Both the position numbers and the translations under genes were made by a program. 53,941 nucleotides of DNA. Origin: Candidatus Sumerlaeaceae bacterium (GTDB taxonomy: Bacteria > Sumerlaeota > Sumerlaeia > Sumerlaeales > Sumerlaeaceae). The first letter of the stretch is position 1. Every line of letters begins with the position of its first letter. Shown in pieces: positions 1 through 8,636 of the stretch. The notes below the pieces were generated by a model that saw nothing but the letters and a program-made list of their open reading frames with translations, was not told the DNA's origin and did not search any database. The stretch is from positions 1 to 53,941 of the forward strand of contig JAOAAY010000021.1 in assembly GCA_026418615.1 (NCBI GenBank), given 5' to 3'.

Positions 1-19
1 AGATGTGTATAAGAGACAG
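1..19. other. Nextera transposase adapter (artefact)
   Basis: The first 19 bases, AGATGTGTATAAGAGACAG, are identical to the Tn5 mosaic-end adapter of Illumina Nextera libraries. They introduce an in-frame stop at 10-12 in front of the first gene, which is otherwise open from base 20. The bases are residual library sequence, not genome, and the real contig starts at about base 20. Confidence 0.97.
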
Positions 20-1614
20 GGTTAACGCTGCGGGATCTTTATGCACTGGCCGGGGACGATCACGGTAAGGCCAGTCAGACCACGGTCTGGGAGGCGATCA
101 ACGATTCTGCGGCGGTCGCTCGTTTGTCTGATGATGGGCGCGCGAGGCTGGAGCGCATTCGGCCTGTGCTTGCATCGGCGATCGCCGCTGCGGGCCGCTG
201 CAGCGGGCTTCGCGATCTGGTGGAGAGCACTTGGCTTGGGCTGGGGGCGCCGGCTTGCGGGCTCACGCAAACCCAGTTGGAGGAGGCGCGGGAGTACTTC
301 GACCTGCTCGAGCAGCACGAGGAGGCCGGCGATCTGCCGGACTTCGAGGCGTTTGAGGAAGCCATGTCCAACCTTTATGCGCCACCCGCCGCGGATGCCG
401 ACGAGTCGCTGCAAATCATGACGATCCATCAGGCGAAGGGGCTTGAGTTTGATTCAGTTATTCTGCCGGGAATGGGGCGGGGAGTCCGCAGCGGCGGGAA
501 CCAGTTACTCCGGTGGGCAGAAGTGGAGGGGCTGGATGGCGAAGAGCGCCTCCTGATGCTGGCTCCTATCGACGCTGCTGGGGAGGAACCCAGCGAAATC
601 GGCGAATGGCTGAAAAAACTTGCCAAGCAAAAGGATGACTATGAATCGCTTCGTCTTTTGTATGTGGCCTGCACCCGCGCGCGCGAGGAACTTCATCTGA
701 TTGGCCACATCTCTTGGAAATTTGACTCGAAGACGAATTCCCCGGTTCTCAAGAAGCCGTGGCACAACTCTTTCCTGCGCCATTTGTGGCCGGAGGTTGC
801 GGAGGAATACGAAAAGCATTTTGCCCCGCTGAAAAAGCAATTAGTCCAGGCAATCGAGGCGGTTTTCGGCGAAGAAGAGCCAGAGGAGGTCGCCGCCGCC
901 GAGGGTGAGGAGACTTACGAGCGCGTGCCCACGCTGCTAACCCGGGTCTCGGCGGCCCCCGTAATGCCGGAGATTCCAGACGCCCCGTTCGGTGCTCAGG
1001 GACTTGACCTTGGAGCCTCGCCCTCGGCGGCGGCTGGCGATGAAGGAGAAGACGAAGTCTTCCTCCGTCACGCCTCGCCTGAAATGAAACACGCGGGCAC
1101 GGTCGTGCATGCATTTCTCCAACGCATCGGCAACGATGGAATCGAGCAGTGGGGGAGCCACCGGATCCGTGCGGCGCGTCCCGAGATTGACGGCGCCCTG
1201 CGCCGGTTAGGCGTCTTGGATCCCCAAAAACGGTCGGCGGCAGCGGATCGGGTCATCGATGCGCTTGAGGCCACCCTTGAACACCCCGAGGCGCGTCATT
1301 TTTTCGATCCGGAAAACACCGAGGTCCACAACGAGTGGCCCATCACGGGCATGTTAGGTGGACGGGTTGTCAATGGGATCATTGACCGGACTTTCGTTGA
1401 CCGCGACGGTATCCGGTGGATCGTGGACTACAAAACCTCTGCCCACGAAGGCAGCGGCCGCGACGAATTTTTACGGCGTAAAACAGACCTCTACCGAAGA
1501 CAACTTGACGATTACGCGGCGTTGCTGGCCGCGCTGCACGGGTGCGATGTTTCCTCGATCCGCCGCGCGCTCTTTTTCCCGCTGCTGGGCGAAATCGTTC
1601 AGTGGCAGGGCTGA
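20..1614 (+). CDS. addA: AddA-type ATP-dependent helicase/nuclease, 3' part
   Basis: This is the C-terminal part (about 530 residues) of a UvrD-family helicase fused to a RecB-type nuclease, as in AddA of the AddAB recombination-repair machine that processes double-strand ends. The frame is open from the adapter junction, so the N-terminal ATPase lies off the contig. Counting from the codon at 22, helicase motif V (IHQAKGLEFD) is near residue 133 and motif VI (YVACTRAREEL) near 213. A PD-(D/E)XK nuclease follows: GTVVHAFL near 359, D455 in GIIDRTF, and D469-Y-K471 in VDYKTS, then a YRRQLDDY motif. All expected catalytic residues are present. The partner addB is not visible and would lie upstream. 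Other UvrD-nuclease fusions cannot be fully excluded. Confidence 0.85.
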
Positions 1615-1687
1615 TTCGTCCGAACAGGCCACGGGGGTTGGCTTGGTGGCATTGATGACCCAAAGGTCGTCAATGGGCGTTTTTCGC

Positions 1688-1716
1688 TTGCATCTTGCGC
1701 CCCCGATCTGTGAAAT
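1688..1716 (+). promoter_or_regulatory. Possible promoter of the hyd operon
   Basis: A TTGCAT box at 1688-1693 stands 17 bases before TGAAAT at 1711-1716. Both match the sigma-70 consensus only partly. The candidate -10 element lies inside the palindromic operator, which would allow simple repression. Proposed by eye; no transcript evidence. Confidence 0.3.
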
Positions 1717-1726
1717 TTTTCACAGA
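1707..1726. promoter_or_regulatory. Palindromic operator, Rex-like (or CRP-like)
   Basis: A near-perfect palindrome with 9-base arms and a 2-base centre lies 121 bases before hydC. Its core TGTGAA-ATTT-TTCACA matches the known binding pattern of the NADH/NAD+-sensing repressor Rex (TGTGAA-N4-TTCACA). It also satisfies the CRP/FNR-family pattern TGTGA-N6-TCACA. Rex is favoured by context, because the downstream operon encodes an NAD(H)-linked hydrogenase, a common Rex target. No rex or crp gene is in the window. Confidence 0.6.
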
Positions 1727-1847
1727 ATGTGGACCGGTTCGGTAGTCAATCGCTCCGAAGTCTCGCGACATCCCGCCTGTCCGAGCCCCCTGCGGGGTTC
1801 TCCGCGCCTGCACGAGACCAGCGTCCACTTCCGCGAAAGGGCCAGCC

Positions 1848-2351
1848 ATGCAAGTCGAAGTCGCGCAGTGTGCATGCTGCGCAAACGAGACGGAGCAGGA
1901 AAAACTGCAGCGGATTGCCCATGTTATTGATGAATTCAAGGGGCAACCGGGCAGCCTGATCCAAATCCTGCACCTCGTGCAGGGCATTTACGGTTACTTG
2001 CCGATCGAAATCCAGCAGTTCGTCGCCGAGAGGTTGGACATCCCGCTCTCGGAGGTTTACGGAGTAACAACCTTTTATTCCTTCTTCACCACGCAACCGC
2101 GTGGAGAGTATACGATCCGGGTGTGTCTCGGAACGGCCTGTTATGTCCGTGGCGGTGCGGAGATCGTCAAACGCCTGTCGCAGACGCTGGGCGTGGAGGT
2201 TGGGGGCACGACGCCGGACCGCAAGTTTTCCCTCGAAGTCATGCGTTGCATTGGCGCGTGCGGACTGGCCCCGGCCATCACGGTCAACGACCAGGTCATG
2301 CGGCAGGTCAGCCCGGATAAACTCAACCGCATCCTCGCGATGTGCGACTGA
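1848..2351 (+). CDS. hydC: [FeFe]-hydrogenase small subunit HydC (NuoE-like)
   Basis: A 167-residue thioredoxin-fold [2Fe-2S] protein of the NuoE/HydC family, the small electron-transfer subunit that sits beside the flavin subunit in NAD-linked hydrogenases. Cluster ligands are C93 and C98 (VCLGTACYVRGG) and C134 and C138 (CIGACGLAP), the canonical C-x4-C and C-x3-C pattern. The N-terminal helical part (residues 15-80) is normal for the family. The first residues carry three further cysteines (C8, C10, C11), which the family does not require. The ATG at 1848 has a GAAAGG ribosome site. It is the first gene of a hydC-hydB-hydA operon and is 15 bases from hydB. HydC rather than Complex I NuoE is indicated by the adjacent hydrogenase catalytic gene and the absence of other nuo genes. 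Confidence 0.93.
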   Translation: MQVEVAQCACCANETEQEKLQRIAHVIDEFKGQPGSLIQILHLVQGIYGYLPIEIQQFVAERLDIPLSEVYGVTTFYSFFTTQPRGEYTIRVCLGTACYVRGGAEIVKRLSQTLGVEVGGTTPDRKFSLEVMRCIGACGLAPAITVNDQVMRQVSPDKLNRILAMCD

Positions 2352-2366
2352 GAGGAGGAGGCGACC

Positions 2367-5300
2367 ATGAGTGGGACCATGCAACGAATTGATTCCCTTG
2401 CCGCGCTGGACGCTATCGCGGCGGCTTACCGCGAGTCTCAGGCCAGGTTCCGGCATACGCTGCTGGTTTGCGCGGGTGCCGGCTGCGTGTCCGCCAACTG
2501 CAAGGCGGTGTCAAAGGCTTTGCGGGCGGCGCTTGCGGAGTTTGGCCTGGATCAGGAGACGGCCGTCTACGAGACGGGCTGCATAGGGTCGTGTCATTTG
2601 GGGCCGGCGCTGATCGTCCAGCCGGGCGGCATCCTGTATGTCAAACTGAAACCGGAAGACATGCCCCGCATCGTAAACCAGCATCTCATGCGCGGGCAGG
2701 TGATCGAGTCGCTGTGCTATTATGACAAGGAGCGCGAACAGCGCATCCCGAAAATCAGCGACATCGAGTACTTCAAGCGGCAATTGCGGCTGGTGACGGC
2801 GCGGTGTGGGACTGCGCCAAACGATTCTCTTGAGGCTTACATAGCCACGGGGGGCTACTATGCCGCCGCCAAGGCGCTCTCGACGATGACGCCGGATCAG
2901 GTGGTGGATGAAATGAAGAAATCCGGCCTGCGCGGGCGCGGCGGGGGCGGGTTCCCCGTCGGGATCAAATGGCAGGCCGGGCGCAACGCGGCGGGCGACC
3001 AGAAGTACATTGTCTGCAACGCCGATGAGGGCGATCCGGGCGCTTACATGGACCGTTCGCTGCTCGAGGGCGATCCCCATGCGATCATCGAGGGCATGCT
3101 AATCGGGGGATACGCCATCGGCGCGACCAAGGGTTTTGTGTATGTGCGTGCCGAGTATCCGCTGGCGGTGGAACGCCTCGCTGTGGCGCTGAAACAGGCT
3201 CGCGAGACGGGTCTGTTGGGACCGGACATCTTCGGCAGCGGCTTTTCCTTCGATGTGGAGATACGCATCGGGGCGGGAGCGTTTGTCTGCGGGGAGGAGA
3301 CAGCGCTGATGGCATCTGTTGAGGGTCGCCGCGGCGAGCCCCGTCAGAAACCGCCGTTTCCGTTCGAGTCCGGCATTTTCGAGAAACCGACCATCATCAA
3401 CAATGTCGAGACGCTGGCCAATGTGCCGCTGATCATCGCACGCGGCGCGGACTGGTTTGCGTCCATCGGTACGGAGAAGAGCAAGGGCACAAAGGTTTTT
3501 GCGCTTGCGGGCGATGTGGAAAACGCGGGGATCATCGAGGTGCCGATGGGCATCACGCTGGGCGAGATCGTCTATGACATCGCCGGCGGTATGCAAAAGG
3601 GCAAGGCGTTCAAAGCCGCGCAGACGGGCGGGCCGTCGGGCGGCTGTCTGACGGTCGAGCACCTCAACACACCGATCGATTACGATTCGCTGGTTCACCT
3701 GGGCACAATCATGGGATCGGGCGGCCTCATTGTGATGGACGAGGACACCTGCATGGTGGACATTGCCCGGTTTTTCCTCGACTTTGTGCAGGATGAGTCC
3801 TGCGGCAAGTGTGTTCCGTGCCGCATCGGCACGAAGCGCATGCTGGAGATTCTTGACCGGATCAAGGCCGGCCAGGGGCAGCAGGGCGATGTCGAGATTT
3901 TGCAGGAACTGGCTGAGACATGCCGCCAGACATCCACCTGCGGTCTTGGGCAGACGGCCGGTAACCCCGTGATGAGCACCATCCGTTATTTCCGCAACGA
4001 GTATGAAGAGCATATCAATGAAAAATATTGCCGTGCGGGTGTCTGCGGCGACCTGTTCCTGTCGCCTTGCCAAAACGCCTGTCCGGCGGGCGTCAATGTT
4101 CCGGGTTATGTGGCTCTGATTGCTGCGGGGCGTCCGCGTGACGCCTATTTCCTTGTCCGCAAGGACAATCCTTTTCCTGCCATCTGCGGGCGCGTGTGCA
4201 CCCATCCGTGCGAGAGCAAATGCCGCCGGGCCCAACTTGATGAGCCGGTGGCCATCTGCGACCTCAAGCGCTATGCGGCGGACTACTTCTTCGCCAATGA
4301 GGAACCTCACATGGACCTCGTGTTCCCGAAGAAGTCCGAGTCGGTGGGAGTTATTGGAGCCGGGCCGTCGGGGCTGACGGCGGCCTATTATCTGGCCCGC
4401 CTCGGTTACGGGGTCACGGTTTACGAGGCTCTGCCCGTTGCCGGCGGCATGCTGGCGTCGGGCATCCCGCAATACCGCCTGCCGCGCGAGATTCTGGCGA
4501 AGGAAATCCGGATGATCGAGCAGGTGGGGGTGAAGATCGAACTCAACTGCGAGGTCGGACGCGACATCAAATTTGACGACCTTCGGGCGCGCCACAATGC
4601 GGTGTATGTGGCTACTGGCACTCAGTTTCCCAACCGTGCAGATCTGCCCGGGGAGGACAAGGAGGGTGTCATCCACGGCCTATCGTTCCTCAAGGAGGTC
4701 AATCTCGGGCGACCCGTGACCATCGGCAAGCGTGTGGCAGTCATCGGGGGCGGCAGCACAGCCTTCGATGCCGCTCGGACGGCCGTGCGTCTGGGGGCGG
4801 AGAAGGTGACCATCCTATACCGGCGTCTGATCGAGGACATGCCGGCCGACGCGCGCGAGATCAAAGAAGCGCTGGAGGAAGGGATTGAGATCAAGCAACT
4901 GGTCTCGCCCGTGGCATTCGAGGGCAACGGTGCCGTAACTGGTGTTCGCTGCGTGCGTATGGAACTGCGCGGGTTCGACGATTCGGGCCGGCGCAAGCCG
5001 CGGGTCGTGCCCAACTCGGAATTTGTGGTCGAAGCCGACACGATCATCCCGGCCATCAGCCAACACTCCGACCTGCCGTTCATTGAGCAGGAAGAGGTCA
5101 AAATGACGCGGTGGGGGACGCTGGTGGTGGATTACCAGACGATGATGACCTCGATCCCCGGCGTGTTTGCCGGCGGAGATGTTGTGCGGGGGCCTGATGT
5201 GGTGATCCGTGCCATTGCTGACGGGAAGCAGGCCGCCCGGGCGATTGACCGCTATCTGGGCGGTTCCGGCATACTCAACACGGGGGAAGAGATCGAGATC

Positions 5301-5465
5301 CCCAAGCCGTCGGACGAGAAGGATGTCGCGGAGCACGAGCGTTTCCCGATGCGATTCCGCGACCCCGAAACCCGCAAGCACACCAACGAGGAAGTCGCCG
5401 TCGGCTTCCATAAACTGAACGCCATCGCCGAAGCCATGCGCTGCCTGCGCTGCGACAGGAGGTAG
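2367..5465 (+). CDS. hydB: HydB (NuoF-like) fused to NfnB/GltD-like FAD oxidoreductase
   Basis: A 1032-residue two-part protein. Residues 1-110 form a thioredoxin-like [2Fe-2S] domain (C35, C40, C72, C76). Residues 150-540 are the HydB/NuoF core: FMN/NADH-binding GLRGRGGGGF at 187, NADEGDPGA near 218, an SLBB region, and a [4Fe-4S] site C479, C482, C485 with C525. Typical HydB then ends in a 2x[4Fe-4S] ferredoxin domain. Here that is replaced from about 565 by a Fer4_20 helical ferredoxin domain (C568, C572, C607, C611, C615, C619) and an FAD/NAD(P)H oxidoreductase like NfnB or GltD, with GxGxxG near 660, a second GGGSTA site near 790 and FAGGDVV near 930. The frame is continuous, so this is not an assembly join of two genes. 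AGGAGG precedes ATG 2367. The fusion suggests a second pyridine-nucleotide site, possibly for NADP(H). Confidence 0.93.
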   Translation: MSGTMQRIDSLAALDAIAAAYRESQARFRHTLLVCAGAGCVSANCKAVSKALRAALAEFGLDQETAVYETGCIGSCHLGPALIVQPGGILYVKLKPEDMPRIVNQHLMRGQVIESLCYYDKEREQRIPKISDIEYFKRQLRLVTARCGTAPNDSLEAYIATGGYYAAAKALSTMTPDQVVDEMKKSGLRGRGGGGFPVGIKWQAGRNAAGDQKYIVCNADEGDPGAYMDRSLLEGDPHAIIEGMLIGGYAIGATKGFVYVRAEYPLAVERLAVALKQARETGLLGPDIFGSGFSFDVEIRIGAGAFVCGEETALMASVEGRRGEPRQKPPFPFESGIFEKPTIINNVETLANVPLIIARGADWFASIGTEKSKGTKVFALAGDVENAGIIEVPMGITLGEIVYDIAGGMQKGKAFKAAQTGGPSGGCLTVEHLNTPIDYDSLVHLGTIMGSGGLIVMDEDTCMVDIARFFLDFVQDESCGKCVPCRIGTKRMLEILDRIKAGQGQQGDVEILQELAETCRQTSTCGLGQTAGNPVMSTIRYFRNEYEEHINEKYCRAGVCGDLFLSPCQNACPAGVNVPGYVALIAAGRPRDAYFLVRKDNPFPAICGRVCTHPCESKCRRAQLDEPVAICDLKRYAADYFFANEEPHMDLVFPKKSESVGVIGAGPSGLTAAYYLARLGYGVTVYEALPVAGGMLASGIPQYRLPREILAKEIRMIEQVGVKIELNCEVGRDIKFDDLRARHNAVYVATGTQFPNRADLPGEDKEGVIHGLSFLKEVNLGRPVTIGKRVAVIGGGSTAFDAARTAVRLGAEKVTILYRRLIEDMPADAREIKEALEEGIEIKQLVSPVAFEGNGAVTGVRCVRMELRGFDDSGRRKPRVVPNSEFVVEADTIIPAISQHSDLPFIEQEEVKMTRWGTLVVDYQTMMTSIPGVFAGGDVVRGPDVVIRAIADGKQAARAIDRYLGGSGILNTGEEIEIPKPSDEKDVAEHERFPMRFRDPETRKHTNEEVAVGFHKLNAIAEAMRCLRCDRR

Positions 5466-5469
5466 AACC

Positions 5470-7299
5470 GTGGTAAACATCACGATCAACGGCAAACAAT
5501 TCGCCGTCGAGGAGGGCCTGTCGGTCCTCGAGGCGGCCAAGCAAAATAACATCCTGATCCCGAGTCTGTGCTATCTGGAAGATGTCCATCAGGTGGGGGC
5601 CTGTCGCATTTGCGTGGTGGAGATCGAAGGGGCGCGCACGCTTCAGGCGTCGTGCATGGTTCAGGTGCGCGAGGGCATGAAGGTGCGCACGAACACCGAC
5701 AAAGTGCGCAAAGCCCGTAAAATGTTGTACGAACTGATGCTCTCCGACCACCCGCGCAACTGTCTGAGTTGCTTCCGCAACCAGAATTGCGAGTTTCAGC
5801 GACTGGGCGAGATCATTCAGATCACCGATTTCCGGTTCGAGGGCGAAAAGTCCAAAACCTTTGTGGACCACTCAAGCCCTTCGGTCATGCGCGATTCGTC
5901 CAAGTGCATCCTGTGCCGGCGCTGCATTACCGTTTGCAATCAGGTGCAGGGCGTGGGCGTGCTCAATGTCCAGAAGCGGGGGTTCAAGTCGGTGATTGGG
6001 CCGGCAGACGAACTTCCGCTCAGTTCGGTCAACTGCACCAATTGCGGCCAGTGCATCATGGCCTGCCCGGTCTCGGCCCTTGGGGCGAAGGATGACACGG
6101 CGCAGGTCTGGCAGGCCCTGTTCGACCCGAAGAAGCGCGTGATTGTGCAAACGGCGCCGGCCGTCCGCGTGGCCTTGGGCGAGGAATTCGGCTTGCCGCC
6201 CGGCACGATCGTCACCGGAAAGATGGCAGCGGCGCTGCGGGAACTGGGGTTTGACGATGTCTTCGATACAAACTTTGCCGCAGACCTGACCATCATCGAG
6301 GAAGGCAGCGAATTTCTGCAACGGGCCGAGGCGGCGCTCAAGACAGGCCAGCCGGGCGCCCTGCCGCTTGTGACCTCGTGCTCGCCCGGATGGATCAAAT
6401 ATGTTGAGCATGAGTTCCCCCAGACGCTCGACCACATCTCCACCTGCAAGTCACCCCATATGATGCTTGGCGCGCTCGCGAAAACCTATTACGCGAAGAA
6501 AATTGGCGTAGCGCCCGAGGACATCTATGTCGTCTCGATTATGCCCTGCACGGCGAAGAAGTTCGAGATCACGCGTCCGGAGATGCTGCTCGACGGCATG
6601 CCCACGGTGGACGCGGTGTTGACGACACGGGAACTGGCTCGCATGATCCGGGATGCCGGCATTGACTTCTGTGCGCTGGACGACATGCCGTTTGACGCGC
6701 CGCTGGGCTTTTCCACCGGTGCTGCGGACATTTTTGGAGCCACGGGCGGCGTGATGGAGGCGGCGCTGCGCACGGTCTATGAAATCGTGACGGGCCGGGA
6801 AATCCCCTTTGAGAGCCTCAACATCACACCCGTGCGCGGATTAAGCCAGGTGAAAGAGGCGAGTCTGACGATCGAGGGCGCCAAGCCCGAGTACGCGTAT
6901 CTCGAGGGGGTGACGGTGCGCGTGGCAGTGACGAGCGGGCTCATGGGCGCCAAGCGACTCATGCGGCAGGTTGCCGACGGCACCTCACCGTACCACTTCA
7001 TTGAAATCATGGGCTGTCCGGGCGGCTGCATCAATGGCGGCGGGCAGCCGCGGCCGTCGAATCGGGCGGTGCGCGAAGCGCGCATGAAAGCCATTTATGC
7101 GGAAGACGCAGGCAAGCCGCGGCGAAAAAGCCACGACAACCCGTATGTCCAGCAATTGTACGCCGAATTCCTGGGTACGCCCTTGGGGCATCGGTCGCAC
7201 AAACTGCTCCACACTCATTACACACCGCGCGGTCGCTATAACCAGTATCTGAAAGCCAGACAGAATGAGTCTGCGGAGGCGGCTGCCGTTGAGAAGTAA
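5470..7299 (+). CDS. hydA: [FeFe]-hydrogenase catalytic subunit HydA
   Basis: A 609-residue iron-only hydrogenase of the multisubunit group A type, making or consuming H2 with ferredoxin and NAD(H) through HydBC. N-terminal [2Fe-2S] ligands are C34, C45, C48, C62. The His-Cys3 [4Fe-4S] site is H94, C98, C101, C107, and two further [4Fe-4S] sites are C146/149/152/156 and C189/192/195/199. The H-cluster motifs are all intact: L1 TSCSPGW (C304), L2 MPCTAKKFE (C360) and L3 EIMGCPGGCINGGGQP (C516, C520). A small-subunit-like tail follows. The start is GTG 5470, chosen because a perfect AGGAGGT at 5457-5463 sits over the hydB stop at the right distance. No maturase genes (hydE, hydF, hydG) are in the window, so they must be encoded elsewhere. 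Confidence 0.97.
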   Translation: MVNITINGKQFAVEEGLSVLEAAKQNNILIPSLCYLEDVHQVGACRICVVEIEGARTLQASCMVQVREGMKVRTNTDKVRKARKMLYELMLSDHPRNCLSCFRNQNCEFQRLGEIIQITDFRFEGEKSKTFVDHSSPSVMRDSSKCILCRRCITVCNQVQGVGVLNVQKRGFKSVIGPADELPLSSVNCTNCGQCIMACPVSALGAKDDTAQVWQALFDPKKRVIVQTAPAVRVALGEEFGLPPGTIVTGKMAAALRELGFDDVFDTNFAADLTIIEEGSEFLQRAEAALKTGQPGALPLVTSCSPGWIKYVEHEFPQTLDHISTCKSPHMMLGALAKTYYAKKIGVAPEDIYVVSIMPCTAKKFEITRPEMLLDGMPTVDAVLTTRELARMIRDAGIDFCALDDMPFDAPLGFSTGAADIFGATGGVMEAALRTVYEIVTGREIPFESLNITPVRGLSQVKEASLTIEGAKPEYAYLEGVTVRVAVTSGLMGAKRLMRQVADGTSPYHFIEIMGCPGGCINGGGQPRPSNRAVREARMKAIYAEDAGKPRRKSHDNPYVQQLYAEFLGTPLGHRSHKLLHTHYTPRGRYNQYLKARQNESAEAAAVEK

Positions 7300-7936
7300 G
7301 CCATGGGCGGCGCACCGGGCCGGGTGCGCCGCCCCTCCGGTTGCCCTGAAGCGCGGTTTCACTCTGATCGAACTGCTCATCGTGGTGGCGATTATCGCCA
7401 TTTTGGCCGCCATCGCCGTGCCGAATTTCCTCGAGGCGCAGACACGGGCCAAGGTCAGCCGCGCAAAGGCTGATATGCGAAGTCTTGCCGCGGGCATCGA
7501 AGCGTATGCTACGGATTATAACTATTATCCGCTCAACGGCGTGCTCCTGGCTGGCGGCGGCATTCAGAACCCGCAGACGAATGGCATCGGCGCGCCGGCC
7601 CACAAATTTCTCTATGAAGCCCTGACGACACCCGTCGCCTATGTCACCAGCCTGTTTGCGGATCCGTTTGCGGCGTCCGCCATGACCTCCGAGTCGTGGC
7701 GTCCGTTTTTCGTGCGCTATTTTTACACGAACTTCGACTGGTTTACCAGAGTGACCGAGCCGACGCCGCCGCCGGTCATTGCCCAGAAAAAAGCCATTTA
7801 TGGCACCTGGGTGCTGGCAGGGGCGGGGCCGGACGGCGACCGTCTCGACCTTGCGGCCGACATCCATTACGATGCGACCAACGGCACCGTCTCCAACGGT
7901 GACATTATTCGCAGTCCGCGTTACGCGGGTAACTGA
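7265..7936 (+). CDS. Type II/IV pseudopilin-like protein
   Basis: A 223-residue protein with a class III signal: a basic leader ending KRG, then FTLIELLIVVAIIAILAAIAV, cleaved before the Phe by a prepilin peptidase. The hydrophobic helix is followed by an amphipathic helix and a Tyr-rich globular domain ending in DGDRLDLAADIHYDATNGT. The layout is GspG-like, and many anaerobic candidate phyla carry large sets of such genes. The ATG at 7265 overlaps the last 35 bases of hydA; TTG 7289 is an alternative. A role in secretion, pili or uptake cannot be told apart here, and no secretion ATPase or secretin is nearby. The link to the hydrogenase is probably positional only. Confidence 0.85.
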   Translation: MSLRRRLPLRSKPWAAHRAGCAAPPVALKRGFTLIELLIVVAIIAILAAIAVPNFLEAQTRAKVSRAKADMRSLAAGIEAYATDYNYYPLNGVLLAGGGIQNPQTNGIGAPAHKFLYEALTTPVAYVTSLFADPFAASAMTSESWRPFFVRYFYTNFDWFTRVTEPTPPPVIAQKKAIYGTWVLAGAGPDGDRLDLAADIHYDATNGTVSNGDIIRSPRYAGN

Positions 7937-7996
7937 CCCTGTGACGGCTTGTTTCGAGGGTTGATAGCCGCCCGGCTGCAGCGTCAAGGTGGCCCT

Positions 7997-8539
7997 ATGA
8001 CTGGGCAGATACCGAGGCGGGGCAAAGGAGCGCAGGCGGGCATGTTTTGGTCCACTTTAACGATGGGCGTTTTGGCTGGAATCCTCGTAGTGCTTGCTGC
8101 TCGCCGGGGCGCCGACTTGCCGCTGCAAGGTGCGCGGCACGGTCTTCTTTCCTTACTCCAGGTGGCGCCAATGCTCGTATTCGGGTTTGTCATCATGGGC
8201 ACGCTGCCGCTGTTGATTCCGCGGGAATTGTTTTTGGAGTGGGCTGGCGGCCGGGCAGGTTGGCGGGGGCTGCTGGTGGGAACGGTGGCTGGAGGCCTGT
8301 TTCCGGGCGGGCCGGTTATTCAGGCTACCTTCGGCGCCGTTCTTGTCAAATCGGGTGCGGGTATCGGCACCATTGTGGCTTTTTTGACTGCCGGGCTGCT
8401 GTGGCATGTTTCGCTGTTGCCGGTTGAGATAGGTCTTCTCGGTTGGCGCATCACGGTTGTGCGGCTGGTGAGCAGTTTCTTTTTTCCGCCGTTGGCCGGT
8501 TTGATTGCCCAAGGTTTGGCCGCATTGACAACGAAATAA
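7997..8539 (+). CDS. Small predicted permease (COG0701/UPF0718-like)
   Basis: About 180 residues with a basic N-terminus and four or five membrane helices. The second half contains FPGGPVIQATFGAVLVKSG and a helix ending LLGWRITVVRLVSSFFFPPLAGLIAQ, which resembles one half of the YraQ/ArsP-type predicted permeases. Full members have about eight helices, so this is a half-size form that may work as a dimer. ATG 7997 has AAGGTGG four bases upstream; ATG 8042 with AAGGAG eleven bases upstream is a possible alternative. A TTG further upstream at 7949 lacks support. Substrate unknown. It is followed, on the other strand, by tRNA-Arg. Confidence 0.6.
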   Translation: MTGQIPRRGKGAQAGMFWSTLTMGVLAGILVVLAARRGADLPLQGARHGLLSLLQVAPMLVFGFVIMGTLPLLIPRELFLEWAGGRAGWRGLLVGTVAGGLFPGGPVIQATFGAVLVKSGAGIGTIVAFLTAGLLWHVSLLPVEIGLLGWRITVVRLVSSFFFPPLAGLIAQGLAALTTK

Positions 8540-8540
8540 C

Positions 8541-8617
<77 letters not shown>

Positions 8618-8636
8618 ACGCGTGCCGTCACGCTAT

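Noticed and set aside
2030..2045. hydC as Complex I nuoE
   Set aside because: The neighbours are hydB and the catalytic hydA, and no nuo membrane subunits occur in the window.
3099..4676. 525-codon open frame on the minus strand inside hydB
   Set aside because: It is the complement of a highly conserved coding region, has no family motif and exists because high-GC third positions keep the antisense frame open.
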